A DNA stretch of 64,000 nucleotides from Pseudomonas cerasi (lineage in GTDB: Bacteria > Pseudomonadota > Gammaproteobacteria > Pseudomonadales > Pseudomonadaceae), in assembly GCF_900074915.1 (NCBI RefSeq), contig NZ_LT222319.1:3877001-3941000 (forward strand). The letters are read 5' to 3'. Below the pieces are notes generated by a model, which was given only the letters and a program-made list of their open reading frames with translations, did not search any database and was not told where the DNA came from. Positions 1 to 8,526 of this stretch are shown one piece after another (positions within the stretch are counted from its first letter, which is position 1; each line of letters opens with the position of its first letter). Made by a program: the position numbers and the translations under genes.

Positions 1-1074
1 ACGCGATGGGTAGGCGAAGGTGACATTCTCCAGCGCCAGACGCCCACTGATGCGCTGCGGCAGACTCTGCAGATCCGTGGTCGGCACACTGATCTCGCTG
101 CGTGCCTGAAGCAGCTCGCCGATCCTCTCTGCGGCACCGGCGGCGCGCTGCAGATCGCCAATCACCTCGCTCAACGTACCGAACGCCATACCGACCATCA
201 GCGCGTAGAACACGAACGCTGCCAGCTCACCGCTTGAGATGCGGCCGCTGATCACGTCCATACCGCCGACCCACAACATCACCGCCACGGCACCCAGCAC
301 CAGAACGATCACCAGCGTGATCAGCCATGAGCGCTGCAGGATACGTTTACGAGCGGTCTCGAACGCCTGCTCCACCGTATGCGAAAAACGCTGCTTGTCC
401 TGCTGCTGATGGTTGTACGCCTGCACTGTCTTGATCTGCCCCAGGGCTTCGGCCACGTAACTGCCGACATTGGCGACCCGGTCCTGACTTTCGCGCGACA
501 GATTTCGTACCCGCCGCCCGAACATGAGAATGGGTGCGATGATCAGCGGCAACGCCACCACCACGATACTGGTGAGTTTGGGGTTGGTGATGAACAACAA
601 CACGATGCCGCCAATGACCATCAGCGCGTTGCGCAGGAACATCGACAGTGACGAGCCGATGACCGACTGCAACAGCGTGGTGTCGGCGGTCAGTCGCGAC
701 TGGATTTCCGAACTGCGATTGTTTTCGTAGAAGCCCGGATGCAGTTCGATCAGGTGATCGAATACCTTCTTGCGCAAGTCGGCAACCACACGCTCGCCGA
801 TCCACGACACCAGATAGAAGCGGGCGAAGGTTCCGACGGCGAGGCCGACCGTCAGCAGCATGAAAAACCCGATCGAGCGCTCGAGCAGTTGCGGTGAGCG
901 GGTCATGAAACCCTGATCGACCATCAGTTTGATGCCCTGCCCGATCGACAGGGTGATACCTGCGGTGATGACCAATGCCAACAACGCGCCGAGCGCCTGC
1001 CAGCGATACGGCGCGATGAAGCTCGCAGCCAGACGCAAGGCCTGGCGATGACGTCGGGTAATCCGTGAAATCAT
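1..1074 (-). CDS. ABC exporter, transmembrane half (gene continues past the window edge)
   Basis: The first 358 codons of a multidrug/lipid-type ABC exporter are present, starting at an ATG (complement 1074-1072). The visible part starts MISRITRRHRQ and is a six-helix transmembrane domain. Landmarks are a hydrophobic helix around residues 25-45, the coupling-helix region (VADLRKKVFDHL, about residue 110), and helices rich in Leu, Val and Ile around residues 160-190 and 265-290. The last residues (LALENVTFAYP) are where the nucleotide-binding domain normally begins, so Walker A, signature and Walker B motifs lie off the window. The family couples ATP hydrolysis to export of lipids or hydrophobic compounds across the inner membrane as a homodimer. 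The substrate cannot be told from this part. The call is firm at family level. Confidence 0.9.
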   Translation of the reverse strand, partial: MISRITRRHRQALRLAASFIAPYRWQALGALLALVITAGITLSIGQGIKLMVDQGFMTRSPQLLERSIGFFMLLTVGLAVGTFARFYLVSWIGERVVADLRKKVFDHLIELHPGFYENNRSSEIQSRLTADTTLLQSVIGSSLSMFLRNALMVIGGIVLLFITNPKLTSIVVVALPLIIAPILMFGRRVRNLSRESQDRVANVGSYVAEALGQIKTVQAYNHQQQDKQRFSHTVEQAFETARKRILQRSWLITLVIVLVLGAVAVMLWVGGMDVISGRISSGELAAFVFYALMVGMAFGTLSEVIGDLQRAAGAAERIGELLQARSEISVPTTDLQSLPQRISGRLALENVTFAYPSR

Positions 1075-1360
1075 GAACGATGAACCTGCCTGTGTGCCCG
1101 ATCTGTCTGAGTTGCAAAGCCTACACCTGTGTGGCCAGGGCGCCGAACATCATTTCGAATGAACTTGCGGCTGGCTTCCAGAGTCAGGTTATGACTGCTT
1201 TACAGAGGCCGCTATAAGACATCGATCTAAGCGCCTGCTGGCAGATTTGCATCATATCTGTTGCACTTGCAGCGCGTTTGAGCGGCTGACAGTACCTGTC
1301 ACGGACCGGTCATCAAGCGCGGTTAACTTAACGCCGTTACCTGATGAAAGGAGAAACACC

Positions 1361-1531
1361 ATGAACCCGCAAGAGCGCAGCAATGAAGTTCAGGTTGTTC
1401 GAGCCACGCCTAATCTGCCGGTTGGCGGTGCCATTCTTGACCAGCACGGACAAGAAGTCCTGATCACCGAAGAAATGGTTCAGGCTGCCTGCCAGGAATG
1501 CGACAAGCACTGGGTAACCCCGGAAAAATAA
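1361..1531 (+). CDS. small conserved Pseudomonas protein (PA1571-like)
   Basis: This 56-residue soluble protein has a strong ribosome binding site (AAAGGAGA) nine bases before its ATG. It has a short variable N-terminus, then a conserved core (GGAILDQHGQEVLITEEMVQ) and a Cys pair in AACQECDKHW. I recognise the core as the small Pseudomonas family represented by PA1571, which has no established function. The gene stands alone between the divergent ABC exporter and the convergent pdxB and ends just before a bidirectional terminator. Reading frame, ribosome binding site and family resemblance make it a real gene; its role is unknown. Confidence 0.75.
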   Translation: MNPQERSNEVQVVRATPNLPVGGAILDQHGQEVLITEEMVQAACQECDKHWVTPEK

Positions 1532-1554
1532 AACCAAGCCGTACCAGATATTTG

Positions 1555-1582
1555 AAACCCGACCACTCGGTCGGGTTTTTTA
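1555..1582. terminator. bidirectional intrinsic terminator
   Basis: A 10-bp stem (AAACCCGACC / GGTCGGGTTT) with a 4-base loop is followed by a T run on the plus strand. It serves the small plus-strand gene ending at 1531 and, read on the minus strand, the end of pdxB at 1606. Confidence 0.85.
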
Positions 1583-1605
1583 TTGCCTGATGACCCGGCT
1601 GGCGA

Positions 1606-2748
1606 TCAGACCAGCACTGCACCCAGCGCCCGCACCAGTTGTGCCAATGCCTCGGATTCTCCCTCCAGATGAACCTTCAGCCCTTCGATTTCCCGGCGTG
1701 GCGGGTACTGCTTGCGCAATGCATCGAAGGCCAGACGCTGGCTGGCGGTGTCACCGGTCAGGCTGCGGCGGAAATCCGCATCGTCACGTCGCGGGTCATA
1801 CACGCCGCGGCACAACATGTTAAGCGCCCAGACCGGGTCGCAGGCAGCGTCGAGACTGACCTGCGCCAGCCAGGGTTTTGGCAGCAGATCGTCCAGCTCG
1901 ATCGTCGCAGGCTGATCAAGAAAGCCACACAACGCCTGATAGATCTGTGCAGTACCGCGCTGCCTGCCATCCAGGCTGTAACCGGCGATATGCGGCGTAC
2001 CCAGAACGCACAAGTCAGCCAGCGCGACGTTGACCTGCGGCTCGCCCTCCCACACATCCAGTACGGCCTGCAGGTCTTCCCGCTCAAGCAGCACGTCGTG
2101 CAACGCCGCGTTATCCACTACGGCGCCTCGGCTGGCATTGATCAGCCAGGCACCCTGGCCGAGCTGACGCAAACGCGCGTCGTCGAGCAAGTGCCAGGTC
2201 GGTGACGCCCCGGTTTTGTTCAGAGGCGTGTGCAGGCTGATCACGTCACAGCGCTGCAGGATCTCGTCAAGGCTGACAAAGTCGCCGCCTTCGGCAGCCT
2301 GGCGTGGCGGATCGCAGACCAGCACGTTCCAGCCCAGCGCCTTCAATACGCTGATCAGCCGGCCACCCACCTGCCCTGCACCGACCACACCGTAGGTGCG
2401 CTGCGCAAGATCGACCCCTTCGATTTCAGCCAGGGTCAGCAGGCTGCCTAGGACATAGTCCACCACGCCGCGCGCATTGCAGCCCGGAGCGCTGGCCCAC
2501 TGGATACCGGCTTGCTGAAACCAGTCCAGATCCAGGTGATCGGTGCCGATGGTGCAAGTCCCGACAAAACGCACCGGGCTACCCTCAAGCAGTTCGCGGG
2601 TCACGGCGGTGACCGAGCGAACCAGCAGGATGTCGGCATCCGCCACAGCGGCTCGGTCCATGGCGCGGCCCGGCAAGCGATGAATCTCACCGAAATGAGC
2701 AAAAAAGGCGTCGAGCAGGGGAATATTTTCGTCAGCAACAATGCGCAT
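1606..2748 (-). CDS. pdxB: erythronate-4-phosphate dehydrogenase
   Basis: PdxB oxidises 4-phosphoerythronate to 2-oxo-3-hydroxy-4-phosphobutanoate in the DXP-dependent pyridoxal phosphate pathway in the cytoplasm. The 380-residue length is normal for the family. It is a D-2-hydroxyacid dehydrogenase: substrate domain at residues 1-95, NAD-binding Rossmann motif GVVGAGQVGGRL near residue 120, then the catalytic triad regions with Arg in NASRGAVVD (about 205), Glu in DVWEGEP (about 233) and His in GTPHIAGYS (about 252). The C-terminal PdxB dimerisation domain follows from about residue 285. The N-terminus MRIVADENIPLLD is typical of the family. tusA lies about 90 bp upstream on the same strand. 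Confidence 0.96.
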   Translation of the reverse strand: MRIVADENIPLLDAFFAHFGEIHRLPGRAMDRAAVADADILLVRSVTAVTRELLEGSPVRFVGTCTIGTDHLDLDWFQQAGIQWASAPGCNARGVVDYVLGSLLTLAEIEGVDLAQRTYGVVGAGQVGGRLISVLKALGWNVLVCDPPRQAAEGGDFVSLDEILQRCDVISLHTPLNKTGASPTWHLLDDARLRQLGQGAWLINASRGAVVDNAALHDVLLEREDLQAVLDVWEGEPQVNVALADLCVLGTPHIAGYSLDGRQRGTAQIYQALCGFLDQPATIELDDLLPKPWLAQVSLDAACDPVWALNMLCRGVYDPRRDDADFRRSLTGDTASQRLAFDALRKQYPPRREIEGLKVHLEGESEALAQLVRALGAVLV

Positions 2749-2837
2749 GGAAGACTCTCTGGGTCTGGCGAACAGGGACCTGCTCGAATCGGGAACAGGT
2801 GCGTCGTGAACAGGCGCGGGTTGCAGCGATGTGGTGA

Positions 2838-3092
2838 TCAGTCGGACTTCTTGCGGATCCAGTACAGGAACGTGCCCTCTTCGGCTTGCTCCGCAACCAG
2901 TTCATGACCGAGAAATACACAGAATTTCGGGATATCGCGACGCGTGGACGGATCGGTTGCAATGACCTTGAGTAGACCGCCCGCGGGCAGGTCACGCACC
3001 TTCTGGTGCAACATCATCACCGGCTCCGGACAAAATAGCCCGACGGCGTCCAGCTCGGCGTCGACAGTGAGGGTTTCAATGGGCTCAGACAT
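2838..3092 (-). CDS. tusA: sulfur carrier protein TusA
   Basis: TusA accepts persulfide sulfur from IscS and passes it on for thiouridine formation in tRNA and other sulfur-transfer reactions. The 84-residue protein has the diagnostic CPxP motif (GLFCPEPVMML), whose Cys carries the persulfide. Beta-alpha-beta-alpha landmarks follow (LLKVIATDPSTRRDIPKFC). An upstream in-frame TTG would add 12 residues, but the ATG used here has a GGAG sequence eight bases upstream and gives the usual family length. The gene is between ebfC-dnaX and pdxB on the same strand but is separated from ebfC by a terminator. Confidence 0.92.
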   Translation of the reverse strand: MSEPIETLTVDAELDAVGLFCPEPVMMLHQKVRDLPAGGLLKVIATDPSTRRDIPKFCVFLGHELVAEQAEEGTFLYWIRKKSD

Positions 3093-3199
3093 GGGGCACT
3101 CCAGAGACGGGTGACGATTGTCGCTCAATTCGGTCGGTCAGGCCAAATGCTGATGGTTATACCGGCGCCGAATGGCGGCGCGCGGCCAGACAGCAGACA

Positions 3200-3226
3200 G
3201 AAAAATGCCAGGCACAGGGCCTGGCA
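3200..3226 (-). terminator. intrinsic terminator after ebfC
   Basis: An 8-bp stem (TGCCAGGC / GCCTGGCA) with a 5-base loop is followed on the minus strand by TTTTT. It closes the dnaX-ebfC transcript before tusA. Confidence 0.85.
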
Positions 3227-3248
3227 CTGATCATGACCCGGGCGAGCG

Positions 3249-3575
3249 TCAGAACGGCAGCTTCATACCGGGCGGCAGCTGCATGCCGGCCGTCATGGAA
3301 GCCGTCTTGTCCTGGCTGGCCTGCTCGATCTTGCGCACGGCGTCGTTGACGGCGGCGGCGATCAGGTCTTCCAGCACTTCCTTGTCTTCCTGCATCAGGC
3401 TGTCATCCAGATTGATGCGCTTGACGTCATGACGACCGGTCATCACCACGCTGACCAGGCCTGCGCCCGATTGACCGGTGACTTCCGCGTTGGCCAGTTC
3501 TTCCTGCATCTTGGCCATTTTTTCCTGCATTTGCTGCGCCTGCTTCATCAGGCCAGCCATGCCACCTTTCATCAT
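3249..3575 (-). CDS. ebfC: YbaB/EbfC family nucleoid-associated protein
   Basis: This 108-residue member of the YbaB/EbfC family forms tweezers-like dimers that bind DNA. The first 35 residues are Met- and Gln-rich and helical (KQAQQMQEKMAKMQEEL). The conserved core reads VTGQSGAGLVSVVMTGRHDVKRINLDDSL in two stretches, and a Met/Pro/Gly-rich tail ends PPGMKLPF. It follows dnaX by about 60 bp in the conserved dnaX-ebfC order. recR, which usually follows in Pseudomonas, is absent here; a terminator and tusA come next. Confidence 0.93.
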   Translation of the reverse strand: MMKGGMAGLMKQAQQMQEKMAKMQEELANAEVTGQSGAGLVSVVMTGRHDVKRINLDDSLMQEDKEVLEDLIAAAVNDAVRKIEQASQDKTASMTAGMQLPPGMKLPF

Positions 3576-3636
3576 GGGATATCTCCTCGAAAATGGATGG
3601 TTCGTTTGCGTGGCGCCAGCGGCGCCCTGTGTTCAG

Positions 3637-5847
3637 TTATTGAGCCTGCGCCGCAGGTGTGTCAACGGGCTTGATCGTGTCTTCCCGGATCACAGCGCCA
3701 AACTGTTGCAGCATCTGCTGGACGTACGGGTCGGCCTGAATCGAGGCTTCGGCCTGGCGCTGGCGCTCGGCCCGCAACCGTGAAGCAGCCTGCGCAGGGG
3801 TTTCCTGCTCGGGCTTGATCAGCTCGATACTCAGATTGATCGTGCGCCCATGATACTGGTTCAACGCATCGTTCAGGCGCCGCTGCTGCGTCGAGTTGAA
3901 CAGCGCGCTGTGCGCAGGGTCTAGGTGCAGCAGCCAGTGGTCGCCATCGACCGAAATCAATGTGCAGTTGGCCGCGATGCTGCCGGTCATCCCGGAGATC
4001 GGCAGCTTGGGAAACACGTCCAGCCATTCGGCCGCAAGACCGGTGGCCGGTTTGGCGGCAGGAGCGGGCTCCGGCTCGACGGCTTCAAGTTCGACAACAC
4101 TTTCGTGGGCCAGCTCATCCAGATAGCTGTAGGACGCCGGATCTATATCGATGTCCGGCTCGACGTAATCGTCGTCCGCTGGCGGTTCGTCATCACGGCC
4201 CATCGGCCCGGAGTCGGAAGACATCGAATCGGTGTGCATGGACAGATACGCAGAGTCCGGGATGGCTTCGAGCATTGCCGGCGTGTCCTGTTGCTCGGCA
4301 ACCGGCTGCGCCGGCTCGGCTTCAGGTGCGGCCGGCACCGGGCTGGCGGGCGCAGGCGTCGGCATGGGCGTCAGGTCAGGCTGCTCGGAAACGGTCTCCA
4401 GAACCGGCTCGGCTACCGGCTCGGCAGCGGCTTCTGTATCAGGCGCAGTTTCGGCGGAGGGTTCGGCAGCCGGGGATTTCGGCTCGTTCCACGGCAGGTC
4501 GAGGTCTTCAACCGGCGCGGCTTGTGGCTCTGGCTTCGATTCCGGTTGTACCGCGGGCGCTGGCCGGACGGCGGCCGGCATCGGAGCCGCTGCAGGCGGC
4601 AGCGCTTCGAAGGCCGGATCAGGTGCAGCCATCACCGGGGCGGTCGACACTGCGGGAGTTGCCGATGCAACAGGTGTCGCATCAGCCACTGCTTTTCGGG
4701 AATCAACCGTGGCCTGGCTGATCCCCACTGGCTTTAGCGGCTGCCTCGGCGCGTCCTCGCTGTCGGCAGGACGAAACGCCAGCATGCGCAACAGGACCAT
4801 CTCGAAGCCACCACGCGGATCAGGGGCCAGCGGCAGGTCACGACGACCAATCAAGCCCATCTGGTAGTAAAACTGTACGTCTTCGGCAGGCAGGGCCTGC
4901 GCCAGGGCCAGCACCCGGTCACGATCGCCATTACCGTTGTCGACGCCTTCCGGCAACGCCTGGGCAATCGCCACACGGTGCAGCACGTTGAGAATTTCCG
5001 AGAGCACGCCGTTCCAGTCAGGGCCCTGCTCGGCCAAGTGGCGTACCGCCTCCAGCACGCCACGCGCATCGCCTTCCAGCAATGCGGTCAGTACATCGAA
5101 GACCTGGCCGTGGTCCAGCGTGCCAAGCATGGCACGTACATCGGCAGCCATGACCTTGCCTTCACCGAAGGCAATGGCCTGATCGGTGAGGCTCATTGCA
5201 TCACGCATCGAACCGTCGGCGGCGCGCCCGAGCAACCACAGCGCGTCGTCTTCGAACGGTACGTTCTCGACGCCCAGCACATGGGTCAGATGCTCGACCA
5301 CGCGTTCAGGCGTCATGTTTTTCAGCGAGAACTGCAGGCAACGCGAAAGAATGGTCGCCGGCAGCTTTTGCGGATCGGTGGTGGCAAGGATGAATTTGAC
5401 GTAGGGCGGCGGCTCTTCAAGCGTCTTGAGCAAGGCGTTGAACGAGTGGCTGGACAGCATGTGCACTTCGTCGATCAGGTAGACCTTGAAGCGACCGCGA
5501 CTCGGCGCGTACTGCACGTTATCCAGCAGCTCGCGCGTATCTTCGACCTTGGTACGGCTGGCGGCGTCGATTTCGATCAGATCGACGAAACGGCCCTCGT
5601 CGATCTCCTTGCACACCGAGCAGGTGCCGCAGGGCGTCGAGGTGATGCCGGTTTCACAGTTCAGGCACTTGGCGATGATCCGCGCGATAGTCGTCTTGCC
5701 GACGCCCCGTGTGCCGGTAAACAGATAGGCATGGTGCAGGCGCTGGCTGTCCAGCGCGTTGATCAGGGCCTTCAACACATGAGCCTGGCCGACCATTTCG
5801 CGGAACGAGCGCGGACGCCATTTACGTGCAAGAACCTGATAACTCAT
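3637..5847 (-). CDS. dnaX: DNA polymerase III subunits gamma/tau
   Basis: DnaX is the clamp-loader ATPase of the replicative polymerase. The 736-residue frame has Walker A GTRGVGKT (about residues 45-52), the four-Cys zinc module (CLNCETG...CGTCSVC, about 64-80), Walker B DEVHM (about 126) and the sensor region SRCLQFSL (about 168). The clamp-loader collar follows to about residue 370. A Pro/Ala/Glu-rich linker of about 240 residues leads to the tau C-terminal domain that contacts the alpha subunit. I saw no long A-run slippery site on the coding strand, so a short gamma form by the E. coli mechanism is not supported. It heads the operon with ebfC. Confidence 0.97.
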   Translation of the reverse strand: MSYQVLARKWRPRSFREMVGQAHVLKALINALDSQRLHHAYLFTGTRGVGKTTIARIIAKCLNCETGITSTPCGTCSVCKEIDEGRFVDLIEIDAASRTKVEDTRELLDNVQYAPSRGRFKVYLIDEVHMLSSHSFNALLKTLEEPPPYVKFILATTDPQKLPATILSRCLQFSLKNMTPERVVEHLTHVLGVENVPFEDDALWLLGRAADGSMRDAMSLTDQAIAFGEGKVMAADVRAMLGTLDHGQVFDVLTALLEGDARGVLEAVRHLAEQGPDWNGVLSEILNVLHRVAIAQALPEGVDNGNGDRDRVLALAQALPAEDVQFYYQMGLIGRRDLPLAPDPRGGFEMVLLRMLAFRPADSEDAPRQPLKPVGISQATVDSRKAVADATPVASATPAVSTAPVMAAPDPAFEALPPAAAPMPAAVRPAPAVQPESKPEPQAAPVEDLDLPWNEPKSPAAEPSAETAPDTEAAAEPVAEPVLETVSEQPDLTPMPTPAPASPVPAAPEAEPAQPVAEQQDTPAMLEAIPDSAYLSMHTDSMSSDSGPMGRDDEPPADDDYVEPDIDIDPASYSYLDELAHESVVELEAVEPEPAPAAKPATGLAAEWLDVFPKLPISGMTGSIAANCTLISVDGDHWLLHLDPAHSALFNSTQQRRLNDALNQYHGRTINLSIELIKPEQETPAQAASRLRAERQRQAEASIQADPYVQQMLQQFGAVIREDTIKPVDTPAAQAQ

Positions 5848-5947
5848 TTAAAACCGTCGCAACTGGTAAGCGGAAGACCGCCAATGCTAGCCGAGCAGGG
5901 GCAAAATTGCATCTGGTGTCCGTCTCTATTGTGGCTAAGCTGTGCAA

Positions 5948-6742
5948 ATGACTCTATTGACGCGCTTTATTCGGGCCTTCACCACGCCGCGGCTGCCTCG
6001 TGCAGCGGCGGCCTGCCTGCTATTGCTGATGCCGCAAAACGGCAGCGCGGCGCAGAGGACCTTGAGCTTTGCGGTCAATGAAGGCTGGACCATGCCGATG
6101 ATGCACATCACCGACTTTCGTCCCGAATCCGGCATTCTGTTCGACATCATGCAAAGCCTTGCGCACCACGTGGGCCTCGAGGCCAGTTATCACGTAATGC
6201 CGCGCCTGCGCATCCAGTCGGCGCTGGAGCGCGGCGAAGTCGACATGCACTGTTACAGCGCCCAGGCGTGGTACCCGGACTTGTCCGGGGATTATCTATG
6301 GAGCCTGCCGATTCTCTATCAGCGCGACTGGCTGGTCGCTTCGGCGGCGACGGCTGCCGGCCCCTACCCCGAGCAGTTCGACAACGAGACCGTCGGCACC
6401 GTGCTGGGCTACAACTACCCGGCCCTGGAGCACCTTTTCGAGAATCACAAACTGGTCCGTGAAGACGCGCGCACCCAGAATCAGACGCTCGGCAAGCTGA
6501 TGGCCGGGCGCTACAACTACGCGGTGACCAATCAGTTGATCCTCGAATGGACCAACCGGAACCTGCCTGTCGGCAAGAGGCTCAAGCCGATATCACTGGT
6601 CGCCGAACAACCAGCCGCCTGCCTGATCCGCAATAACCCCGAACTGCCAGTGGGCAGAATTTTGCGCACGCTGGTGCAGATGCGTCTGTCGGGCGAGATC
6701 CAGAAGATCATCGATCACTACACAACGGCCACGGCCCCCTGA
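5948..6742 (+). CDS. periplasmic solute-binding protein, family 3 type
   Basis: This secreted protein of about 264 residues resembles amino-acid-type (SBP_bac_3) binding proteins. It has a basic N-terminus, a hydrophobic segment (AAAACLLLLMP) and a likely signal peptidase site after GSAA. The mature part has typical landmarks: LSFAVNEGW at the start, GILFDIMQSLAHHVGLEASYHVMP, and the SALERGEVDMHCYS segment where family members contact ligand. No permease or ATPase gene is adjacent, so it may be an orphan binding protein or a sensory/periplasmic component. The GTG six bases upstream is an alternative start. It is divergent from dnaX with about 100 bp between them. The ligand cannot be predicted. 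Confidence 0.8.
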   Translation: MTLLTRFIRAFTTPRLPRAAAACLLLLMPQNGSAAQRTLSFAVNEGWTMPMMHITDFRPESGILFDIMQSLAHHVGLEASYHVMPRLRIQSALERGEVDMHCYSAQAWYPDLSGDYLWSLPILYQRDWLVASAATAAGPYPEQFDNETVGTVLGYNYPALEHLFENHKLVREDARTQNQTLGKLMAGRYNYAVTNQLILEWTNRNLPVGKRLKPISLVAEQPAACLIRNNPELPVGRILRTLVQMRLSGEIQKIIDHYTTATAP

Positions 6743-6755
6743 TCCTTCATCTGCG

Positions 6756-6773
6756 CTGTCGCAATAGCGTCAT
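6756..6773 (+). promoter_or_regulatory. Pho-box-like site before the phosphatase gene
   Basis: The site is CTGTCGC-AATA-GCGTCAT, two 7-base half-sites separated by four A/T bases. It matches 10 of 14 positions of the PhoB consensus (CTGTCAT-N4-CTGTCAT). It lies about 60 bases before the start of a gene of the kind commonly induced by phosphate starvation. Control by PhoB is an inference. Confidence 0.4.
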
Positions 6774-6835
6774 ATTCCATGGTTACGCTCGCGTGAAATC
6801 TTTGGTAACACATTAACCAGCGCGAGTATTTGGCG

Positions 6836-8521
6836 ATGAGCGACAGACCAGACGACGAAGATACCAACGAAAACCCCAGCCGCCGTCGTTTTCTGGGCGG
6901 GATGGCTGCCTTGGGTGCAGGTGTCACCCTTAGCAGCTACGTTTCCGCCCACGAGAAGCCGCCCGGCGACAACGAACGGCACCATCACCTTGCCGGACCC
7001 GCGCTGGATCGCGCCTTGCGCGAAAATGTGAAAACCATTGTGGTGATCTACGCCGAGAACCGCAGCTTCAATAACCTGTTCGGCGATTTCCCCGGTGTCG
7101 AAAAGCCGCTCTCCTCGCTCAGGCCTTCCGATTACGAGCAGCGCGACCGCGACGGCACGCGATTGTCCAAACTGCCACCTGCCTGGGGCGGCGTGCTGCA
7201 GGTCGGACCGCAAACCGTCGATGGCGTGACTTATCCGGTGGGCGAGCAGTTTCAGCAAGACCTGCCCAACGCGCCGTTCCCGCTCAAGGGACCGAACGGT
7301 GAAGACCTGCCGCTGAGCCTGGTGACCCGTGATCTGTGGCACGTGTTTTACCAGAACCAGATGCAGATCAACGACGGCAAGAACGATCGCTTCGTGGCCT
7401 GGGCGGATGCGGGCGGCCTGACCATGGGCAACTATGCACAGACTCAGTACTCGCTGCGCCTGTGGGACGTGGCCGAAGAGTTCGTGCTGTGTGACAACTT
7501 CTTTCAGGGTGCTTTCGGCGGCTCGTTCCTCAATCACCAGTACCTGATTTCAGCCACCGCGCCTATTTACCCGAACGCCGCCGAATCTCCGGCCAAGTCG
7601 CAAATCGCTACCTTGCAGAGTTTCAACCCGCAGGATCCGCGCCTCAAACCGCTCGACAAGTCGCCGGCCAGCGCCATGGACGGACCGCCACAATTCGGCC
7701 CCAGCGCCATCACGCCGGACAACTACGCCGTCAACACCATGGCCCCGCCCTACTGGCCAACCTGGCTGCGTGACCCGCAAAACCCTGATTACTCGAAACC
7801 GGATCTGCCCAACGTGCTGGTTCCGCAAAGCCACGAGCACATCGGTGACAAGCTGTCGAAAAGGAATGTTGACTGGGCCTGGTACGCCGGTGCCTGGCAA
7901 GTGACGCTGGATGAATTCAAGGACTCCACCGGGATCCCGAAAATCCCCAATTTTCAATACCATCACCAGCCGTTCAACTACTTCAAGCAGCAGGGGCCGC
8001 AGCACCCTGAAGAGCGCAAGAAGCGCCTGCGTGACGGCGGGCTGGGTGACGAGTCGAGCACCAATCGCTTTCTCGCCGATGCCGAAGCGGGCAAGTTGCC
8101 TGCGGTAACCTTCTACAAGCCCCAGGGCAACCTGAACATGCACGCCGGTTACGCCGACGTTGCTTCGGGTGACCGGCACATCGACCGGGTGATCAAGGTG
8201 CTGCGCAAGAGCCCGCAGTGGGACAACATGGTGATCGTCCTCACCTTCGACGAGAACGGCGGCTGGTGGGACCATGTCGCGCCGCCAAAAGGCGACCGCT
8301 TCGGGCCCGGCACGCGCATTCCCGCTCTGGTCATCTCCCCTTTCGCCCGCAAGGGCAAGGTCGACCACACGGTTTACGACACCGCCTCGATCCTGCGCCT
8401 GATCACCCGCGTGCATGGCCTGGAAAAACTCGACGGCCTGAAACGCCGTGACGAGGCCATGATTGCGCGTGGCCAGGCGCCGATGGGCGACCTGACCAAC
8501 GCGCTGCAGTTTCCGGCCTGA
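6836..8521 (+). CDS. Tat-exported acid phosphatase / phospholipase C-type phosphoesterase
   Basis: The 561-residue enzyme has a twin-arginine signal (SRRRFLGGMAALGAG, residues about 15-30), so it should be exported folded to the periplasm or beyond. The phosphoesterase fold of the AcpA / non-haemolytic phospholipase C family is visible in VVIYAENRSFNNLFGDFPG (metal-binding Asn/Glu region, about residues 64-82). Further landmarks are the FVLCDNFFQGAFGGSFLNHQYL segment in two parts, and VLTFDENGGWWDHVAPP (about 470-486), which carries the conserved metal-binding Asp/Glu/His set. It ends RIPALVISPFARKG and HTVYDTASILRLI, both typical of the family. The ATG is preferred over a TTG two codons earlier. 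It is convergent with the MscS gene, five bases apart. The exact substrate is uncertain. Confidence 0.9.
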   Translation: MSDRPDDEDTNENPSRRRFLGGMAALGAGVTLSSYVSAHEKPPGDNERHHHLAGPALDRALRENVKTIVVIYAENRSFNNLFGDFPGVEKPLSSLRPSDYEQRDRDGTRLSKLPPAWGGVLQVGPQTVDGVTYPVGEQFQQDLPNAPFPLKGPNGEDLPLSLVTRDLWHVFYQNQMQINDGKNDRFVAWADAGGLTMGNYAQTQYSLRLWDVAEEFVLCDNFFQGAFGGSFLNHQYLISATAPIYPNAAESPAKSQIATLQSFNPQDPRLKPLDKSPASAMDGPPQFGPSAITPDNYAVNTMAPPYWPTWLRDPQNPDYSKPDLPNVLVPQSHEHIGDKLSKRNVDWAWYAGAWQVTLDEFKDSTGIPKIPNFQYHHQPFNYFKQQGPQHPEERKKRLRDGGLGDESSTNRFLADAEAGKLPAVTFYKPQGNLNMHAGYADVASGDRHIDRVIKVLRKSPQWDNMVIVLTFDENGGWWDHVAPPKGDRFGPGTRIPALVISPFARKGKVDHTVYDTASILRLITRVHGLEKLDGLKRRDEAMIARGQAPMGDLTNALQFPA

Positions 8522-8526
8522 TCCCG

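Noticed and set aside
3637..5847. Programmed frameshift in dnaX producing gamma
   Set aside because: No A-AAA-AAG-like slippery heptamer was found on the coding strand.
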